Of a stretch of 49,868 nt of DNA, positions 8,430 to 17,265 are shown one piece after another (within the stretch, counting starts at the first letter, position 1; each line of letters opens with the position of its first letter). Made by a program: the position numbers and the translations under genes. The notes beneath the pieces were generated by a model, which ran no database searches, had not been told where the DNA came from, and worked only from the letters and a program-made list of their open reading frames with translations. The DNA lies in assembly GCF_001418475.1 (NCBI RefSeq), contig NZ_LIQX01000067.1:1-49868 (forward strand). The letters run 5' to 3'. Origin of the DNA: Streptomyces ossamyceticus. Lineage in GTDB: Bacteria; Actinomycetota; Actinomycetes; Streptomycetales; Streptomycetaceae.

Positions 8430-9185
8430 CTACGAGGCCCGGTGCGTCGCCTTGGCCGGGAGCGCCGCCGGCGGGGTCTGTGCGGCGCGGGTGACGTCCG
8501 CGACCAGTTCGACGACATCGGGGCCGTACGCCTGGGAGTTGACGACCTTCAGCAGCAGGACGAAGTTGCCGGTGCCGTACTTGCGGTGGAGCCGCTCATG
8601 GTGGCGGGCGAGGTAACGGGTGGCCGCCTGGTTGGTGATGGCCCGCTGGCCGCAGAACAGGAAGACCGGTCGGGCCTGGTGGGGCTGGCCGGTGGTGAGC
8701 CGGGCCAGCAGGACGTGCTCGGTGACCCCGGGCTCCAGCCGGTAGGTGTCGTCGCCGATGTGGAAGGCCGCCCGGTCGGGGCCGGGCTCGGGATCGGTGT
8801 TGAAGCGTATGCCGGGCAGCATGGCCCCGATGTGCGCGGCCATCCGGCGGTTGGAGACGGGCCCGCCCACACAGAACTCGGTGCGTTCGCCGAAGCCCTG
8901 CTGGGCCGCGTCCTGCGTGATCATCTGGGCGTGCGCACCGCAGTCCTTGATCAGGGCGGACAGCTCCAGCAACGCGAACACGTCGAAGCGGTGCACCGCC
9001 ATGTCCGCGCTGGACGGATCGCGGTTGACCACCAGCAGCGACTCGGAGTTCTCGGGCAGCCCGAAGAACGCCTGCTTGCGGCGGAGCCTGCGCTTCCACA
9101 GGTAGGTCCGGACGAACCAGCCCAGCGAGGCACTGATGCCCGCCGCGATCACGCCGAGGACGATATTGCGCACGTCGTCATTCAT
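8430..9185 (-). CDS. Membrane-anchored hypothetical protein with Rossmann-like cytoplasmic domain
   Basis: 251 aa. One N-terminal transmembrane helix (about residues 6-26) is followed by a basic stop-transfer stretch (KRRLRRK) and a soluble domain. The soluble part contains GERTEFCVGGPVSNRRM, a Gly-rich turn like those in nucleotide- or NAD-sensing Rossmann-like folds, and a C-terminal helical/beta region. ATG at 9185 is preferred; a 60-residue Arg-rich upstream extension is non-coding in character. I do not recognise a named family. It is divergent from ggt. Confidence 0.65.
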   Translation of the reverse strand: MNDDVRNIVLGVIAAGISASLGWFVRTYLWKRRLRRKQAFFGLPENSESLLVVNRDPSSADMAVHRFDVFALLELSALIKDCGAHAQMITQDAAQQGFGERTEFCVGGPVSNRRMAAHIGAMLPGIRFNTDPEPGPDRAAFHIGDDTYRLEPGVTEHVLLARLTTGQPHQARPVFLFCGQRAITNQAATRYLARHHERLHRKYGTGNFVLLLKVVNSQAYGPDVVELVADVTRAAQTPPAALPAKATHRAS

Positions 9186-9216
9186 GGCCGCGCATGGTAG
9201 CGGGCGCGACGGAACA

Positions 9217-9240
9217 CTGTCCGAATCCCTGTCCGATTCC
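9217..9240. repeat. 12-bp tandem direct repeat in a divergent promoter region
   Basis: CTGTCCGAATCC (9217-9228) is followed directly by CTGTCCGATTCC (9229-9240), 30-55 bp upstream of the minus-strand hypothetical gene. It could be a regulator site or part of its promoter. Confidence 0.5.
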
Positions 9241-9343
9241 TCGGCCGACTCGACCCGCCGCCCGCTCGGCCACCTGTACGGATCCCTCCGTACGACGTCC
9301 CGTCGCGGGGGAACGAGTCGGCGGCCAGTTGGCCGAGACGCCG

Positions 9344-9373
9344 CTGACGGCGGGACGGCGGCCACGTTAGTCT
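9344..9373 (+). promoter_or_regulatory. Predicted vegetative-type promoter of ggt
   Basis: CTGACG (9344-9349) and TAGTCT (9368-9373) are 18 bp apart and resemble -35/-10 boxes. Transcription would start near 9380, leaving a leader of about 20 nt that carries the GGAGG ribosome site before the ATG at 9403. Confidence 0.45.
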
Positions 9374-9402
9374 GCGCGAACGGTCGTTGACTGGAGGTAC
9401 GG

Positions 9403-11211
9403 ATGCGTCTGCGTCGCCCTGTCGCGCGGAAACTGACGGTTCTTGCGGCGGTGTCCGCCGTGGTGTCGGTGGGGGCGGCGGCGCCGCCGACTCGCGCCGC
9501 GACGGACCCCGTCGAGAAGGTGCCGGTCGCCGTCGGCTACGGCGGTGCCGTCGCGAGCGTCGACCCGGACGCCTCGGCCGCCGGGATCGAGGTCCTCAGG
9601 AAGGGCGGCAACGCCGTGGACGCGGCCGTCGCGACCGCCGCCGCACTCGGCGTCACCGAGCCGTACTCGGCGGGCATCGGCGGAGGCGGCTACTTCGTCT
9701 ACTACGACGCCGCGAGCCGCAGGGTGCACACCGTCGACGGCCGTGAGAGGGCGCCGCTCAGCGCCGACGAGAGCCTCTTCCTGGAGAACGGCACACCCAT
9801 CCCGTTCGCCGAGGCGGTGACGAGCGGACTGAGCGTCGGCACGCCGGGCACGCCCGCCACCTGGCGGACCGCGCTGCGCAACTGGGGCAGCAAGCCGCTC
9901 GCCAAGCTGCTCAGGCCCGCCGAGAGACTCGCCCGCGACGGCTTCACCGTCGACGCCACCTTCCGCGCCCAGACCGCCGCCAACGAGACCCGGTTCCGCA
10001 CCTTCCCCGCCACGGCCGACCTCTATCTGCCCGGCGGACAGCTGCCCGTGGTCGGCTCCACGCTGAAGAACCCCGATCTGGCCCGCACCTACGCCGAGTT
10101 GGGCCGCGAGGGCGTCGGGGCGCTCTACAAGGGCGACATCGCCCGGGACATCGTCGCCACCGTCAACAAACCGCCCGTCGACCCCGCTTCGGGCTACAAC
10201 GCCCGCCCCGGCGACCTGACCACCGCCGACCTCGCCGCCTACCGCACCAAGAACCAGGCGCCCACCAAGGCGTCCTACCGCGGACTCGACGTGTACGGCA
10301 TGGCCCCCTCCTCCTCCGGCGGCACCACCGTCGCCGAGGCGCTCAACATCCTGGAGCGGACCGACCTGTCGAAGGCGAGCGACGTCCAGTACCTGCACCG
10401 CCTCATCGAGGCGAGCCGGGTGTCGTTCGCCGACCGGGGCCGCTGGGTGGGCGACCCCGCCTTCGAGGACGTACCGACGAAGGGACTGCTGTCGCAGCGG
10501 TTCGCCGACTCCCGCGGCTGCCTGATCAAGGACGACGCGGTGCTCACCAGCCCCGTCGCCCCCGGCGACCCGCGCCACCCGGCGGCCTGCCCCACGGGCG
10601 GAACGGCCGCGCCCACCACGTACGAGGGCGACAGCACGACCCATCTCACCGTCGCCGACAGGTGGGGCAACGTCGTCTCCTACACCCTCACCATCGAGCA
10701 GACCGGCGGCAGCGGCATCACCGTGCCCGGCCGTGGCTTCCTGCTCAACAACGAGCTGACGGACTTCTCCTTCACCCCCGCCAACCCGGCCGTGCACGAC
10801 CCGAACCTGCCGGGCCCGGGCAAGCGGCCGCGCTCGTCCATGTCACCGACAATCGTGCTCGACAAGCACGGCAGGCCCGTCGTGGCGCTCGGCTCGCCCG
10901 GCGGCGCGACCATCATCACCACCGTGCTCCAGACCCTCACCGGCTTCCTCGACCGCGGCCTGCCGCTGGTCGACGCCATCGCCGCGCCCCGCGCCAGCCA
11001 GCGCAACCAGACCACCACCGAACTCGAACCGGGCCTGTGGAACAGCCCCCTGAAGGGACAGCTCGAAGCCATCGGGCACGCCTTCCGGCAGAACCCCGAG
11101 ATCGGCGCGGTCGCCGGTGTCCAGCGACTGCCGGGCGGCAAGTGGCTGGCCGCCGCCGAGACGGTACGTCGCGGCGGCGGCTCGGCCATGGTGGTGCGCC
11201 CGACGCGCTAG
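9403..11211 (+). CDS. ggt: Gamma-glutamyltransferase (secreted, Ntn hydrolase)
   Basis: 602 aa. The signal peptide (MRLRRPVARKL, cleavage near TRAAT) shows that it is exported. The proenzyme self-cleaves before the nucleophile Thr412 in D-S-T-T-H-L, with downstream LLNNEL, SSMSP and GSPGG substrate-site motifs, giving large and small subunits. It cleaves or transfers the gamma-glutamyl group of glutathione and related compounds. ATG at 9403 with GGAGG 7 bases upstream. The gene ends 5 bp before the convergent stop of the Clp gene. Confidence 0.93.
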   Translation: MRLRRPVARKLTVLAAVSAVVSVGAAAPPTRAATDPVEKVPVAVGYGGAVASVDPDASAAGIEVLRKGGNAVDAAVATAAALGVTEPYSAGIGGGGYFVYYDAASRRVHTVDGRERAPLSADESLFLENGTPIPFAEAVTSGLSVGTPGTPATWRTALRNWGSKPLAKLLRPAERLARDGFTVDATFRAQTAANETRFRTFPATADLYLPGGQLPVVGSTLKNPDLARTYAELGREGVGALYKGDIARDIVATVNKPPVDPASGYNARPGDLTTADLAAYRTKNQAPTKASYRGLDVYGMAPSSSGGTTVAEALNILERTDLSKASDVQYLHRLIEASRVSFADRGRWVGDPAFEDVPTKGLLSQRFADSRGCLIKDDAVLTSPVAPGDPRHPAACPTGGTAAPTTYEGDSTTHLTVADRWGNVVSYTLTIEQTGGSGITVPGRGFLLNNELTDFSFTPANPAVHDPNLPGPGKRPRSSMSPTIVLDKHGRPVVALGSPGGATIITTVLQTLTGFLDRGLPLVDAIAAPRASQRNQTTTELEPGLWNSPLKGQLEAIGHAFRQNPEIGAVAGVQRLPGGKWLAAAETVRRGGGSAMVVRPTR

Positions 11212-11216
11212 GCGTC

Positions 11217-13787
11217 TCATCCCCCCGGAGCGGGCGGCGTCGTCGTACGGAAGGCGAGCCGCCCGTCCTCCGTCTCCACCCGCACCCGGCTGCCGGACGG
11301 CAGACGGCTGTCGAGGAGCAGCCGGGACAGGGGGTTGTCGACCTCCCGCTGGATCGTGCGGCGCAGCGGCCGGGCCCCGTACTCGGGCTGGAGGCCGTGG
11401 CGGGCGAGCCAGTCGACGGCCTGCTCGGTGAACTCGATGCCGATGCCCCGCGCGTGCAGCCGCTGCCGGGTCCGTTCGAGCAACAGGTCGGTGATGCGGC
11501 GTAGTTGTTCCGCGGTGAGCTGCCGGAAGACGACGATCTCGTCGACGCGGTTGAGGAACTCGGGCCGGAAGTGCTCCCGCAGCGGCCTGAGGATCCGCTC
11601 GCGCCGCTCCTCCTCGGCCGCCTCGGCGCCACCCGCCCTGAAGCCCGGCCCGGCCCCGCGGCGCGTGATCGCGTCCGAGCCCAGATTGCTCGTCATGACG
11701 ATCACCGTGTGGGTGAAGTCGACCGTGCGGCCCTGGGCGTCGGTGAGCCTGCCGTCGTCGAGCACCTGGAGCAGGATGTTGAACACGTCCGGGTGGGCCT
11801 TCTCCACCTCGTCCAGCAACAGCAGCGCGTACGGGTGCCGCCGCACGGTTTCGGTGAGCTGCCCGGCCTCCTCGTGGCCCACATAACCGGGCGGCGCGCC
11901 CACCAGCCGGCTGACCGTGTGCCGCTCCTGGTACTCGCTCATGTCGAGGCGGACCATCCGGTCCTCGCTGCCGAAGAGTGCCTCCGCCAGCGCGCGGGCC
12001 AGCTCCGTCTTGCCGACGCCCGTCGGGCCGAGGAAGAGGAAGCTGCCGATGGGCCGGTCGGGGCTGGCCAGCCCTGCGCGCGAGCGCAGCACCGCGTCGG
12101 CGACCACCCCCACCGCCTCGTCCTGCCCCACGACCCGCTGGTGCAGATGCTCCTCCAGCCCCAGCAGCCGTTCCTTCTCCTCCTGGGTGAGGCTGCTGAC
12201 GGGGATGCCGGTCCGCCGGGACACCACCTCGGCGATGTCCTCGGCGGTGATCCCCAGGCTCTGCCCGTCGTCGGCCCGGTCGCCCTCACGGCCCTCGGCG
12301 AGCCGCTCGTTCAACTCGGCGATCCGGTCCCGCAACCGCGTCGCCTGCTCGTACTGCTCACCCGCGACCGCCTGGTCCTTGTCACGGGTCGACTGCTCGA
12401 TCTCCCGCTCCAAAGCCCGTAGATCCGTCCCCTTCGTGCGGGACCGCAGCCGCACCCGGGCGCCCGCCTGGTCCATCAGGTCGATGGCCTTGTCGGGCAG
12501 CCGCCGGTCGGTGAGATACCGGTCGGACAGGTCCACGGCCGCCGCCAGCGCCTCGTCGGTGTAGCGGACCTGGTGGTGGGCCTCGTACCGGTCGCGCAGC
12601 CCGCGAAGGATCTCCAACGCGTCGGCGGCGGACGGCTCGGAGACCAGCACCGGCTGGAACCGGCGGGCCAGCGCCGCGTCCTTCTCGATCCTGCGGTACT
12701 CCTCCAGCGTCGTCGCGCCCACGATGTTCAGCTCGCCGCGCGCCAGCGCCGGTTTGAGGATGTTGCCCGCGTCCATCGCGCCGCTCTCGCCGGAACCGGC
12801 GCCCACGACGGTGTGCAGCTCGTCGATGAAGACGACCAGTTCCTCGGAGTGCGTCCGTATCTCGTCGACGATGGTGGTCAGGCGCTCCTCGAAGTCGCCC
12901 CGGTAGCGGGTACCGGCGACCACCCCGGACAGGTCCAGGGCGACCACGCGGCGCCCGGCCAGCACATCGGGCACGTCGCCCTCGGCGATGCGCTGCGCCA
13001 GCCCTTCCACGATCGCGGTCTTGCCGACGCCCGCCTCGCCGATGAGGACCGGGTTGTTCTTGCCCCGCCGCGACAGCACCTCGACGGTCTGCTCGATCTC
13101 CTCGTCCCTGCCGATCACCGGGTCGATACGGCCCTGGCGCGCCTGCTCGGTCAGATCGCGCCCGTACTTGTCGAGGGTCGGCGTGGCCGCGCGGCGCGGC
13201 AGCTCCGACTGCGGGTACAGGGGGCGGGGCAGTCCGGGCTGGGTGCCGTTCGGCGGTGGCTCGGACGCCTCGGGCGGCAGCGACGCGGCCGACAGACGCG
13301 CGGCGTTCAGGATGTGCCCGGCGGCCGAGTCCGGGTTCCCGGCGAGGGCGCTCAGGACGTGTTCGGGGCCGATGTATCCGGAGCCGGCGGCACGGGCCAG
13401 CTCATGGGCGTCCAGCAGGGCCCGTTTGACCGCCGGTGTCAGGGCGAGCGACGCGGGCGCCGGCCCCTGGCCGGGTTTGTGCCGGGCCGGGCCCGACCGC
13501 TCGTCGATCTCCCCGGCGAGCGCGTCCGGATCGGCGCCCGCGCGGGCCACCAGACTCCGGGTCGGCTCGGCGGTGAGCGCGGCGCGCAGCAGATGCTGGG
13601 TGTCCAGGTCGCTGCTGCCGTGCTGCGCCGCGTACGCCGCCGCGTCCGCCACCAACTGCCGGGCCTGGCCGCTCATCAGCCGCCCGATCTCGATGCGTTG
13701 GGGGCGGGGCCCGCCGAAGAAGCGTGCGAAGAACTCACTGAAGGGGTCCGGACCGTAGCCCTCGGGCCCCGGGAATCCGCTGTTCAT
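11217..13787 (-). CDS. ClpC-like AAA+ unfoldase (Clp protease ATP-binding subunit)
   Basis: 856 aa. Order: a Gly/Phe-rich 30-residue extension ([10 protein letters not shown]), a Clp_N repeat domain (about 35-180), AAA domain 1 with Walker A GEAGVGKT (near 247), a short middle region with a UVR-like helix pair (LEREIEQS to [11 protein letters not shown]) as in ClpC, and AAA domain 2 with GPTGVGKTE (near 585) and [12 protein letters not shown]. The loop AGPGFRAGG (near 712) aligns with the LGF ClpP-docking loop of ClpC, which ClpB lacks. It likely feeds ClpP or acts as a chaperone. ATG at 13787 is used; the open frame beyond it overlaps map out of frame. Confidence 0.88.
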   Translation of the reverse strand: MNSGFPGPEGYGPDPFSEFFARFFGGPRPQRIEIGRLMSGQARQLVADAAAYAAQHGSSDLDTQHLLRAALTAEPTRSLVARAGADPDALAGEIDERSGPARHKPGQGPAPASLALTPAVKRALLDAHELARAAGSGYIGPEHVLSALAGNPDSAAGHILNAARLSAASLPPEASEPPPNGTQPGLPRPLYPQSELPRRAATPTLDKYGRDLTEQARQGRIDPVIGRDEEIEQTVEVLSRRGKNNPVLIGEAGVGKTAIVEGLAQRIAEGDVPDVLAGRRVVALDLSGVVAGTRYRGDFEERLTTIVDEIRTHSEELVVFIDELHTVVGAGSGESGAMDAGNILKPALARGELNIVGATTLEEYRRIEKDAALARRFQPVLVSEPSAADALEILRGLRDRYEAHHQVRYTDEALAAAVDLSDRYLTDRRLPDKAIDLMDQAGARVRLRSRTKGTDLRALEREIEQSTRDKDQAVAGEQYEQATRLRDRIAELNERLAEGREGDRADDGQSLGITAEDIAEVVSRRTGIPVSSLTQEEKERLLGLEEHLHQRVVGQDEAVGVVADAVLRSRAGLASPDRPIGSFLFLGPTGVGKTELARALAEALFGSEDRMVRLDMSEYQERHTVSRLVGAPPGYVGHEEAGQLTETVRRHPYALLLLDEVEKAHPDVFNILLQVLDDGRLTDAQGRTVDFTHTVIVMTSNLGSDAITRRGAGPGFRAGGAEAAEEERRERILRPLREHFRPEFLNRVDEIVVFRQLTAEQLRRITDLLLERTRQRLHARGIGIEFTEQAVDWLARHGLQPEYGARPLRRTIQREVDNPLSRLLLDSRLPSGSRVRVETEDGRLAFRTTTPPAPGG

Positions 13788-13874
13788 TGGCACGCGAGTG
13801 CCCTGTCGCTGCGCGGCTACACCCGGGGGCGTCGTCGGGGTGGGGGTGCGTGGGTCGGGTGCGGGTTTGTTGTG

Positions 13875-14022
13875 GTTGCTCGCGCAGTTCCCCGCGCCCC
13901 TGAAGGGACGGGCCTGCGGCCCGCCCTTCAGCGGCCCGCCCTTCATATGAAAAGCACGGGATATGAAAAGCACGGGCGCAGCCCGGTCGCTTTTCAGGGG
14001 TGCGGGGAACTGCGCGAACAAC
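13875..14022. repeat. Long inverted repeat enclosing two tandem duplications (Streptomyces intergenic repeat)
   Basis: Arms 13875-13904 and 13993-14022 are 30 bp inverted copies with two mismatches, containing GCGCAGTTCCCCGC, a sequence I recall as common between Streptomyces genes. Inside are two perfect tandem duplications: GCGGCCCGCCCTTCA (13916-13930 and 13931-13945) and ATATGAAAAGCACGGG (13945-13960 and 13961-13976). It lies downstream of map and upstream of the Clp gene, so it can terminate map transcripts. Confidence 0.8.
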
Positions 14023-14068
14023 CCCCACTCACCCGCACCCGGAACCGCGTCGGTGGGCCCGCGGCGCT

Positions 14069-14836
14069 CTACCGTGCGGTCAGTACCCTCGGCCCCGCGT
14101 CCGTGACGGCCACCGTGTGTTCCACATGGGCCGCGCGGGAACCGTCGTCCGTGCGCAGGGTCCAGCCGTCCGGGGCCGCGTGGTAGCCGTCCTTGCCGCC
14201 TCCGGTGAGCATCGGCTCGATCGCGAGCACCAGGCCGTGCCGCAGCGGCAGCCCCCGCCCCGGTCGGCCCTCGTTCGGGACGGAGGGGTCCTCGTGCATG
14301 TGGCGGCCGATGCCGTGGCCGCCGAAGCCGTCGGGGACGCCGTACCCGGCGGCACGGCACACGGTGCCGATGGCGTGGGCGATGTCGCCGAGGCGGTTGC
14401 CGACGACGGCGGCCTCGATGCCCGCCTCCAGCGCCCGCTCCGCGGTCTCGATCAGCCGCAGGTCGGCCGGGCGCGGCTCGCCCACGACGAAGCTGATCGC
14501 CGAGTCCCCGGCCCAGCCGCCCAGGTGGGCGCCGCAGTCGATGGAGACGAGGTCGCCGTCCCGGAGCCGGTAGGAGGTCGGGATGCCGTGCACGATCGCG
14601 TCGTTCACCGAGGCGCAGATCACCGCCGGGAACGGGGTCGGCGCGAACGAGGGCCGGTAGCCGAGGAACGGCGACGTGGCGCCCGCCTCGCGCAGCACCT
14701 CCCGTGCCACCTCGTCCAGTTCGAGCAGGGACACGCCCACGTCGGCGGCCTTCCGCACCGCGCTGAGCGCACGCCCCACGACCTGCCCGGCCTCGTACAT
14801 CGCGTCGATGGACGCGTCCGTCTTCAGTTCCACCAT
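14069..14836 (-). CDS. map: Type I methionine aminopeptidase
   Basis: 255 aa. All five metal ligands are present: Asp100 (DCGAH), Asp111 (AGDSA), His174 (GGHGIG), Glu207 (AIEPM) and Glu239 (VEHTV); His83 and His181 fit the active site. It removes initiator Met in the cytoplasm. ATG at 14836 lies 8 nt from a TATAGT -10 box (14849-14844, minus strand), predicting a leaderless mRNA. It is divergent from a small XRE gene, with a shared palindrome between them. Streptomyces often carry several map genes; this one may be an accessory, regulated copy. Confidence 0.93.
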   Translation of the reverse strand: MVELKTDASIDAMYEAGQVVGRALSAVRKAADVGVSLLELDEVAREVLREAGATSPFLGYRPSFAPTPFPAVICASVNDAIVHGIPTSYRLRDGDLVSIDCGAHLGGWAGDSAISFVVGEPRPADLRLIETAERALEAGIEAAVVGNRLGDIAHAIGTVCRAAGYGVPDGFGGHGIGRHMHEDPSVPNEGRPGRGLPLRHGLVLAIEPMLTGGGKDGYHAAPDGWTLRTDDGSRAAHVEHTVAVTDAGPRVLTAR

Positions 14837-14840
14837 GCCA

Positions 14841-14903
14841 ATTACTATACCGGTCGACTTCCAATTCTAATACCGGTTCCTCGGTGGGCGTCGGTATTAG
14901 AAT
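14841..14903. promoter_or_regulatory. Shared palindromic operator and back-to-back leaderless promoters (map / XRE gene)
   Basis: ATTCTAATACCG (14864-14875) and CGGTATTAGAAT (14892-14903) form a perfect 12-bp inverted repeat with a 16-bp spacer. A third related site ATTACTATACCG sits at 14841-14852. The right arm contains TAGAAT (14898-14903), a -10 box 7 nt before the XRE ATG at 14910. The third site contains TATAGT (minus strand), a -10 box 8 nt before the map ATG. Binding here would cover both promoters. Confidence 0.7.
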
Positions 14904-14909
14904 GGGTGC

Positions 14910-15182
14910 ATGGTGCGCACCCCTCTGACCCCCGAAGAGCGCGAACGTGGCGAGCGGCTCGGCCGGTTGCTGCGGGAGGCCCGCGGCGGTCGCAGCATGG
15001 CGGAGATCGCCGCCGTCGCGGGCATCTCCGCGGAGACGCTCCGCAAGATCGAGACTGGCCGTGCCCCCACCCCGGCCTTCTTCACGATCGCCGCCCTGGC
15101 CCGCGCGCTCGGCCTGTCCATGGACGAACTCGCCGGGCGCTGCGCACCGGTGGAGGCCGCGCCGCCGGCGGCGGTGGCCTGA
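14910..15182 (+). CDS. Small XRE-family (helix-turn-helix) transcriptional regulator
   Basis: 90 aa. One HTH_3 domain spans about residues 15-75 (MAEIAAVAGISAETLRKIE is the recognition region), followed by a short Ala/Pro tail. It is divergent from map, and the perfect 12-bp palindrome covers its promoter, so autoregulation and control of map are likely. ATG at 14910 has no Shine-Dalgarno; the -10 box placement predicts a leaderless mRNA. A terminator hairpin follows the stop. Confidence 0.85.
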   Translation: MVRTPLTPEERERGERLGRLLREARGGRSMAEIAAVAGISAETLRKIETGRAPTPAFFTIAALARALGLSMDELAGRCAPVEAAPPAAVA

Positions 15183-15183
15183 G

Positions 15184-15221
15184 CCGGCCGAGGGGCGCCC
15201 GCCGTACGGGCGCCTGGCCGG
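15184..15221. terminator. Hairpin terminator after the XRE gene
   Basis: The core stem GGCGCCCG (15194-15201) and CGGGCGCC (15207-15214) has a 5-nt loop, nested in outer arms CCGGCC (15184-15189) and GGCCGG (15216-15221). There is no T-tract, as is usual in Streptomyces. Confidence 0.65.
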
Positions 15222-15377
15222 AGTCGTTCGTCGCGTGGCCTGAATCCCTTACGCACAGCCGCCGGGCGGGCGCGCACAGCACACTGCGTCCGGTCCGAAA
15301 ACTCCGCGTAGCCTTCCTGTAACACGGCTGGTGTTTTCTGGCGGACCGGGGCACTCCAGTCTGCCGGGGAGCATGTG

Positions 15378-17066
15378 ATGGCTGTGGATCAACTCCCGGG
15401 CGAGGTTCGGGAGTTCGCGGGTTACCTGAACAAGCTGATGACGAAGCTCGACCAGGGCGGCGGTTGGTGCGCCGTCTTCTGGCGGCGCGACCCGGACGGC
15501 ATGCGGGCCTGCCTCGACGGCCTGGAGGTGCCGCCGTGGGACGTCGTCGAAGCGCTCATGCACGACCTGCACACCGCGTACGGTCCCGCGGCCGCCGCCC
15601 AGGAGACCGAGCGGGCCCGCGTCCTGCACGGCGCCTCGCTCGCCGCGTACGACGCCCGGCCCGGCGGCCGGGACGCCCTCGGCGACCGGTTCGACGTCAT
15701 GCTCCGCGAGCAGCGGTACGCCGCCGAGCGCACCGCCGAACTCAACCGCCGGCTCCGTACCGCCACCAGCCGGGAGGAGGCCGAGTCCCTCCGTCTCGAC
15801 CTGGCCTGGGCCCATGACGACCACGAACGGGCCACCGCCCGCTGCGCCGAACTGCGCGCCCGGATGGAGAATTTCGACCGTCGCGCCCCGCACCTGCCTG
15901 TGCGGGGCGCGACGCGCTTCCCGGACAACCCCGCCGGTGACGTTGCCCGGACACCGGAGGCGGAAGGGCGCGGGCCGCAGGCCGCGACACCCGGCGGCCC
16001 GACCGGCCGTACGTACGCGGACCCGGAGGGCACGGCCCCGGCAGGCCCGCGCGGCGGCATGCCGGCGGACCGGACGGACCGGACGGACGACCGCCGTGCG
16101 TACGACCCCTACGCGGCCCCCGGAGCCGGGTACGACGCCCACACGGTCGGCCGCGAGGCCCGGACTCAGGTCCAGGTCCAGGGCCAGGGCTATGAGGTCG
16201 CGTACGACGCCCACACGCCCCACGCGGGCGTGCGCGGCGTTCACGCGGGCGCGCCCGACGCCCAAGCCCCCGCGCCCGAGGCCGCCGTGCCCGAGGCCGC
16301 CGCACCGGAGGCCGAGGCGGTGACCTCCAAGAAGCGGGCCAAGCGGCGTCCTCGGGGTGGGGCCCGCTTCGCCGGTGCCGTGGAGGCGGAGGAGGCACCC
16401 GTCGTCGTGCCCGAGAGCGCGCCCGCGCAGCCGGCCGCGCCCCAGGCACGTGCCCGCCGGGGCGCTCGCTACGCCGGGGTCGCCGAGGAGGCCGCACCGC
16501 CGCAGGGGACGGAGCAGCCGACCCGGCAGGCCCTGGACGGCGAGGCGCGGCGGGAGGTCACCGGGACCGTCGAGCGGCTGCTGAGGCTGCGCAAGGAGGG
16601 GCGCAGCGGGGAGGCGCACGCCCTCCTCGTGGAGGTCGCCCACTGGCACGCCGCCCGTTTCCCGCTGCTCGCGGCCGACATGCACCGGGCAGGACTGGAC
16701 GCCGACTGGGCGACCCTGCTGTGGGAGGCCGCCTCGCTGCCCGTGGACCGGCTGGTCGCCGTCGTCGACGCCCTGAACGCAGTGGGGCGCGGCACCGACG
16801 GGGAGCAGATGCTGCGGCAGGGCGTCGCGCGGCCCGCCGAGGAGATCGGCGAGGCGGTGCTCGGCCTCACCGAGGAAGGGCGCGAGCGGCAGGCGCGTGC
16901 GCTGCTCGACGCGTATGTACGCATCCGTACGCCCGAGGAGGCGGCGCGCGTCGCGGAGGCGCACCCGCAGCGGCTGACCCGTATGGTCGTGGAAGCGGCC
17001 CGTGCCGTGTCGGAGGACCGCCACCGGGACGTGGCACACGCCCTGCGCGTCGCCGGACTCGCCTGA
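15378..17066 (+). CDS. Large low-complexity Streptomyces protein (often labelled UL36-like), function unknown
   Basis: 562 aa. Residues 1-170 are helical and conserved in character (WCAVFWRRDPDGMRACLDG, then a coiled-coil stretch near 110-165). Residues 175-385 are Pro/Ala/Gly/Arg-rich, with repeated YDAHT and RRGARYAG-type units (PRGGARFAG and RRGARYAG). Residues 390-560 are again helical, suggestive of TPR-like alpha repeats (ALLVEVAHWHAARFP). There is no signal peptide. ATG at 15378 follows GGGGAG by 6 bases; GTG at 15375 is an alternative. The herpesvirus-derived name used for such proteins reflects composition, not homology. Confidence 0.75.
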   Translation: MAVDQLPGEVREFAGYLNKLMTKLDQGGGWCAVFWRRDPDGMRACLDGLEVPPWDVVEALMHDLHTAYGPAAAAQETERARVLHGASLAAYDARPGGRDALGDRFDVMLREQRYAAERTAELNRRLRTATSREEAESLRLDLAWAHDDHERATARCAELRARMENFDRRAPHLPVRGATRFPDNPAGDVARTPEAEGRGPQAATPGGPTGRTYADPEGTAPAGPRGGMPADRTDRTDDRRAYDPYAAPGAGYDAHTVGREARTQVQVQGQGYEVAYDAHTPHAGVRGVHAGAPDAQAPAPEAAVPEAAAPEAEAVTSKKRAKRRPRGGARFAGAVEAEEAPVVVPESAPAQPAAPQARARRGARYAGVAEEAAPPQGTEQPTRQALDGEARREVTGTVERLLRLRKEGRSGEAHALLVEVAHWHAARFPLLAADMHRAGLDADWATLLWEAASLPVDRLVAVVDALNAVGRGTDGEQMLRQGVARPAEEIGEAVLGLTEEGRERQARALLDAYVRIRTPEEAARVAEAHPQRLTRMVVEAARAVSEDRHRDVAHALRVAGLA

Positions 17067-17200
17067 CGTCCACCGGGGGCCGCCGCGGCCCGTCCGCGCG
17101 CGGACGCGGAGGCGATCACCCACTGGAGTGCGAAACGTGATCGACTCGGCCCGTTGACGGCGATGGTCTTGCCCAGCCCGTCGGTGAGGCTTACTTTCAA

Positions 17201-17233
17201 GCCTCTACGGCCTGTTTCTACGGGCGTAGAGGC
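17201..17233. promoter_or_regulatory. Palindromic operator upstream of the pyrimidine/hydantoin locus
   Basis: GCCTCTACG (17201-17209) and CGTAGAGGC (17225-17233) are a perfect 9-bp inverted repeat with a 15-bp spacer. TCTACGG is also directly repeated at 17204 and 17217. It lies 33 bp before the first nitrilase-type gene and is a candidate PucR or other regulator site. Confidence 0.55.
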
Positions 17234-17265
17234 TCTCTGACTTCCCGGTCGAAGGAGCAGCTGAC

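Noticed and set aside
13788..14068. A small gene in the map-Clp gap
   Set aside because: The gap is filled by inverted and tandem repeats; short frames across it have no start with a ribosome site.
11217..14864. A 1215-codon open frame joining the Clp gene with sequence antisense-frame over map
   Set aside because: The upstream 359 codons overlap map in another frame and are Arg/Gly/Ala-rich junk; the Clp family start MNSGF at 13787 fits better.
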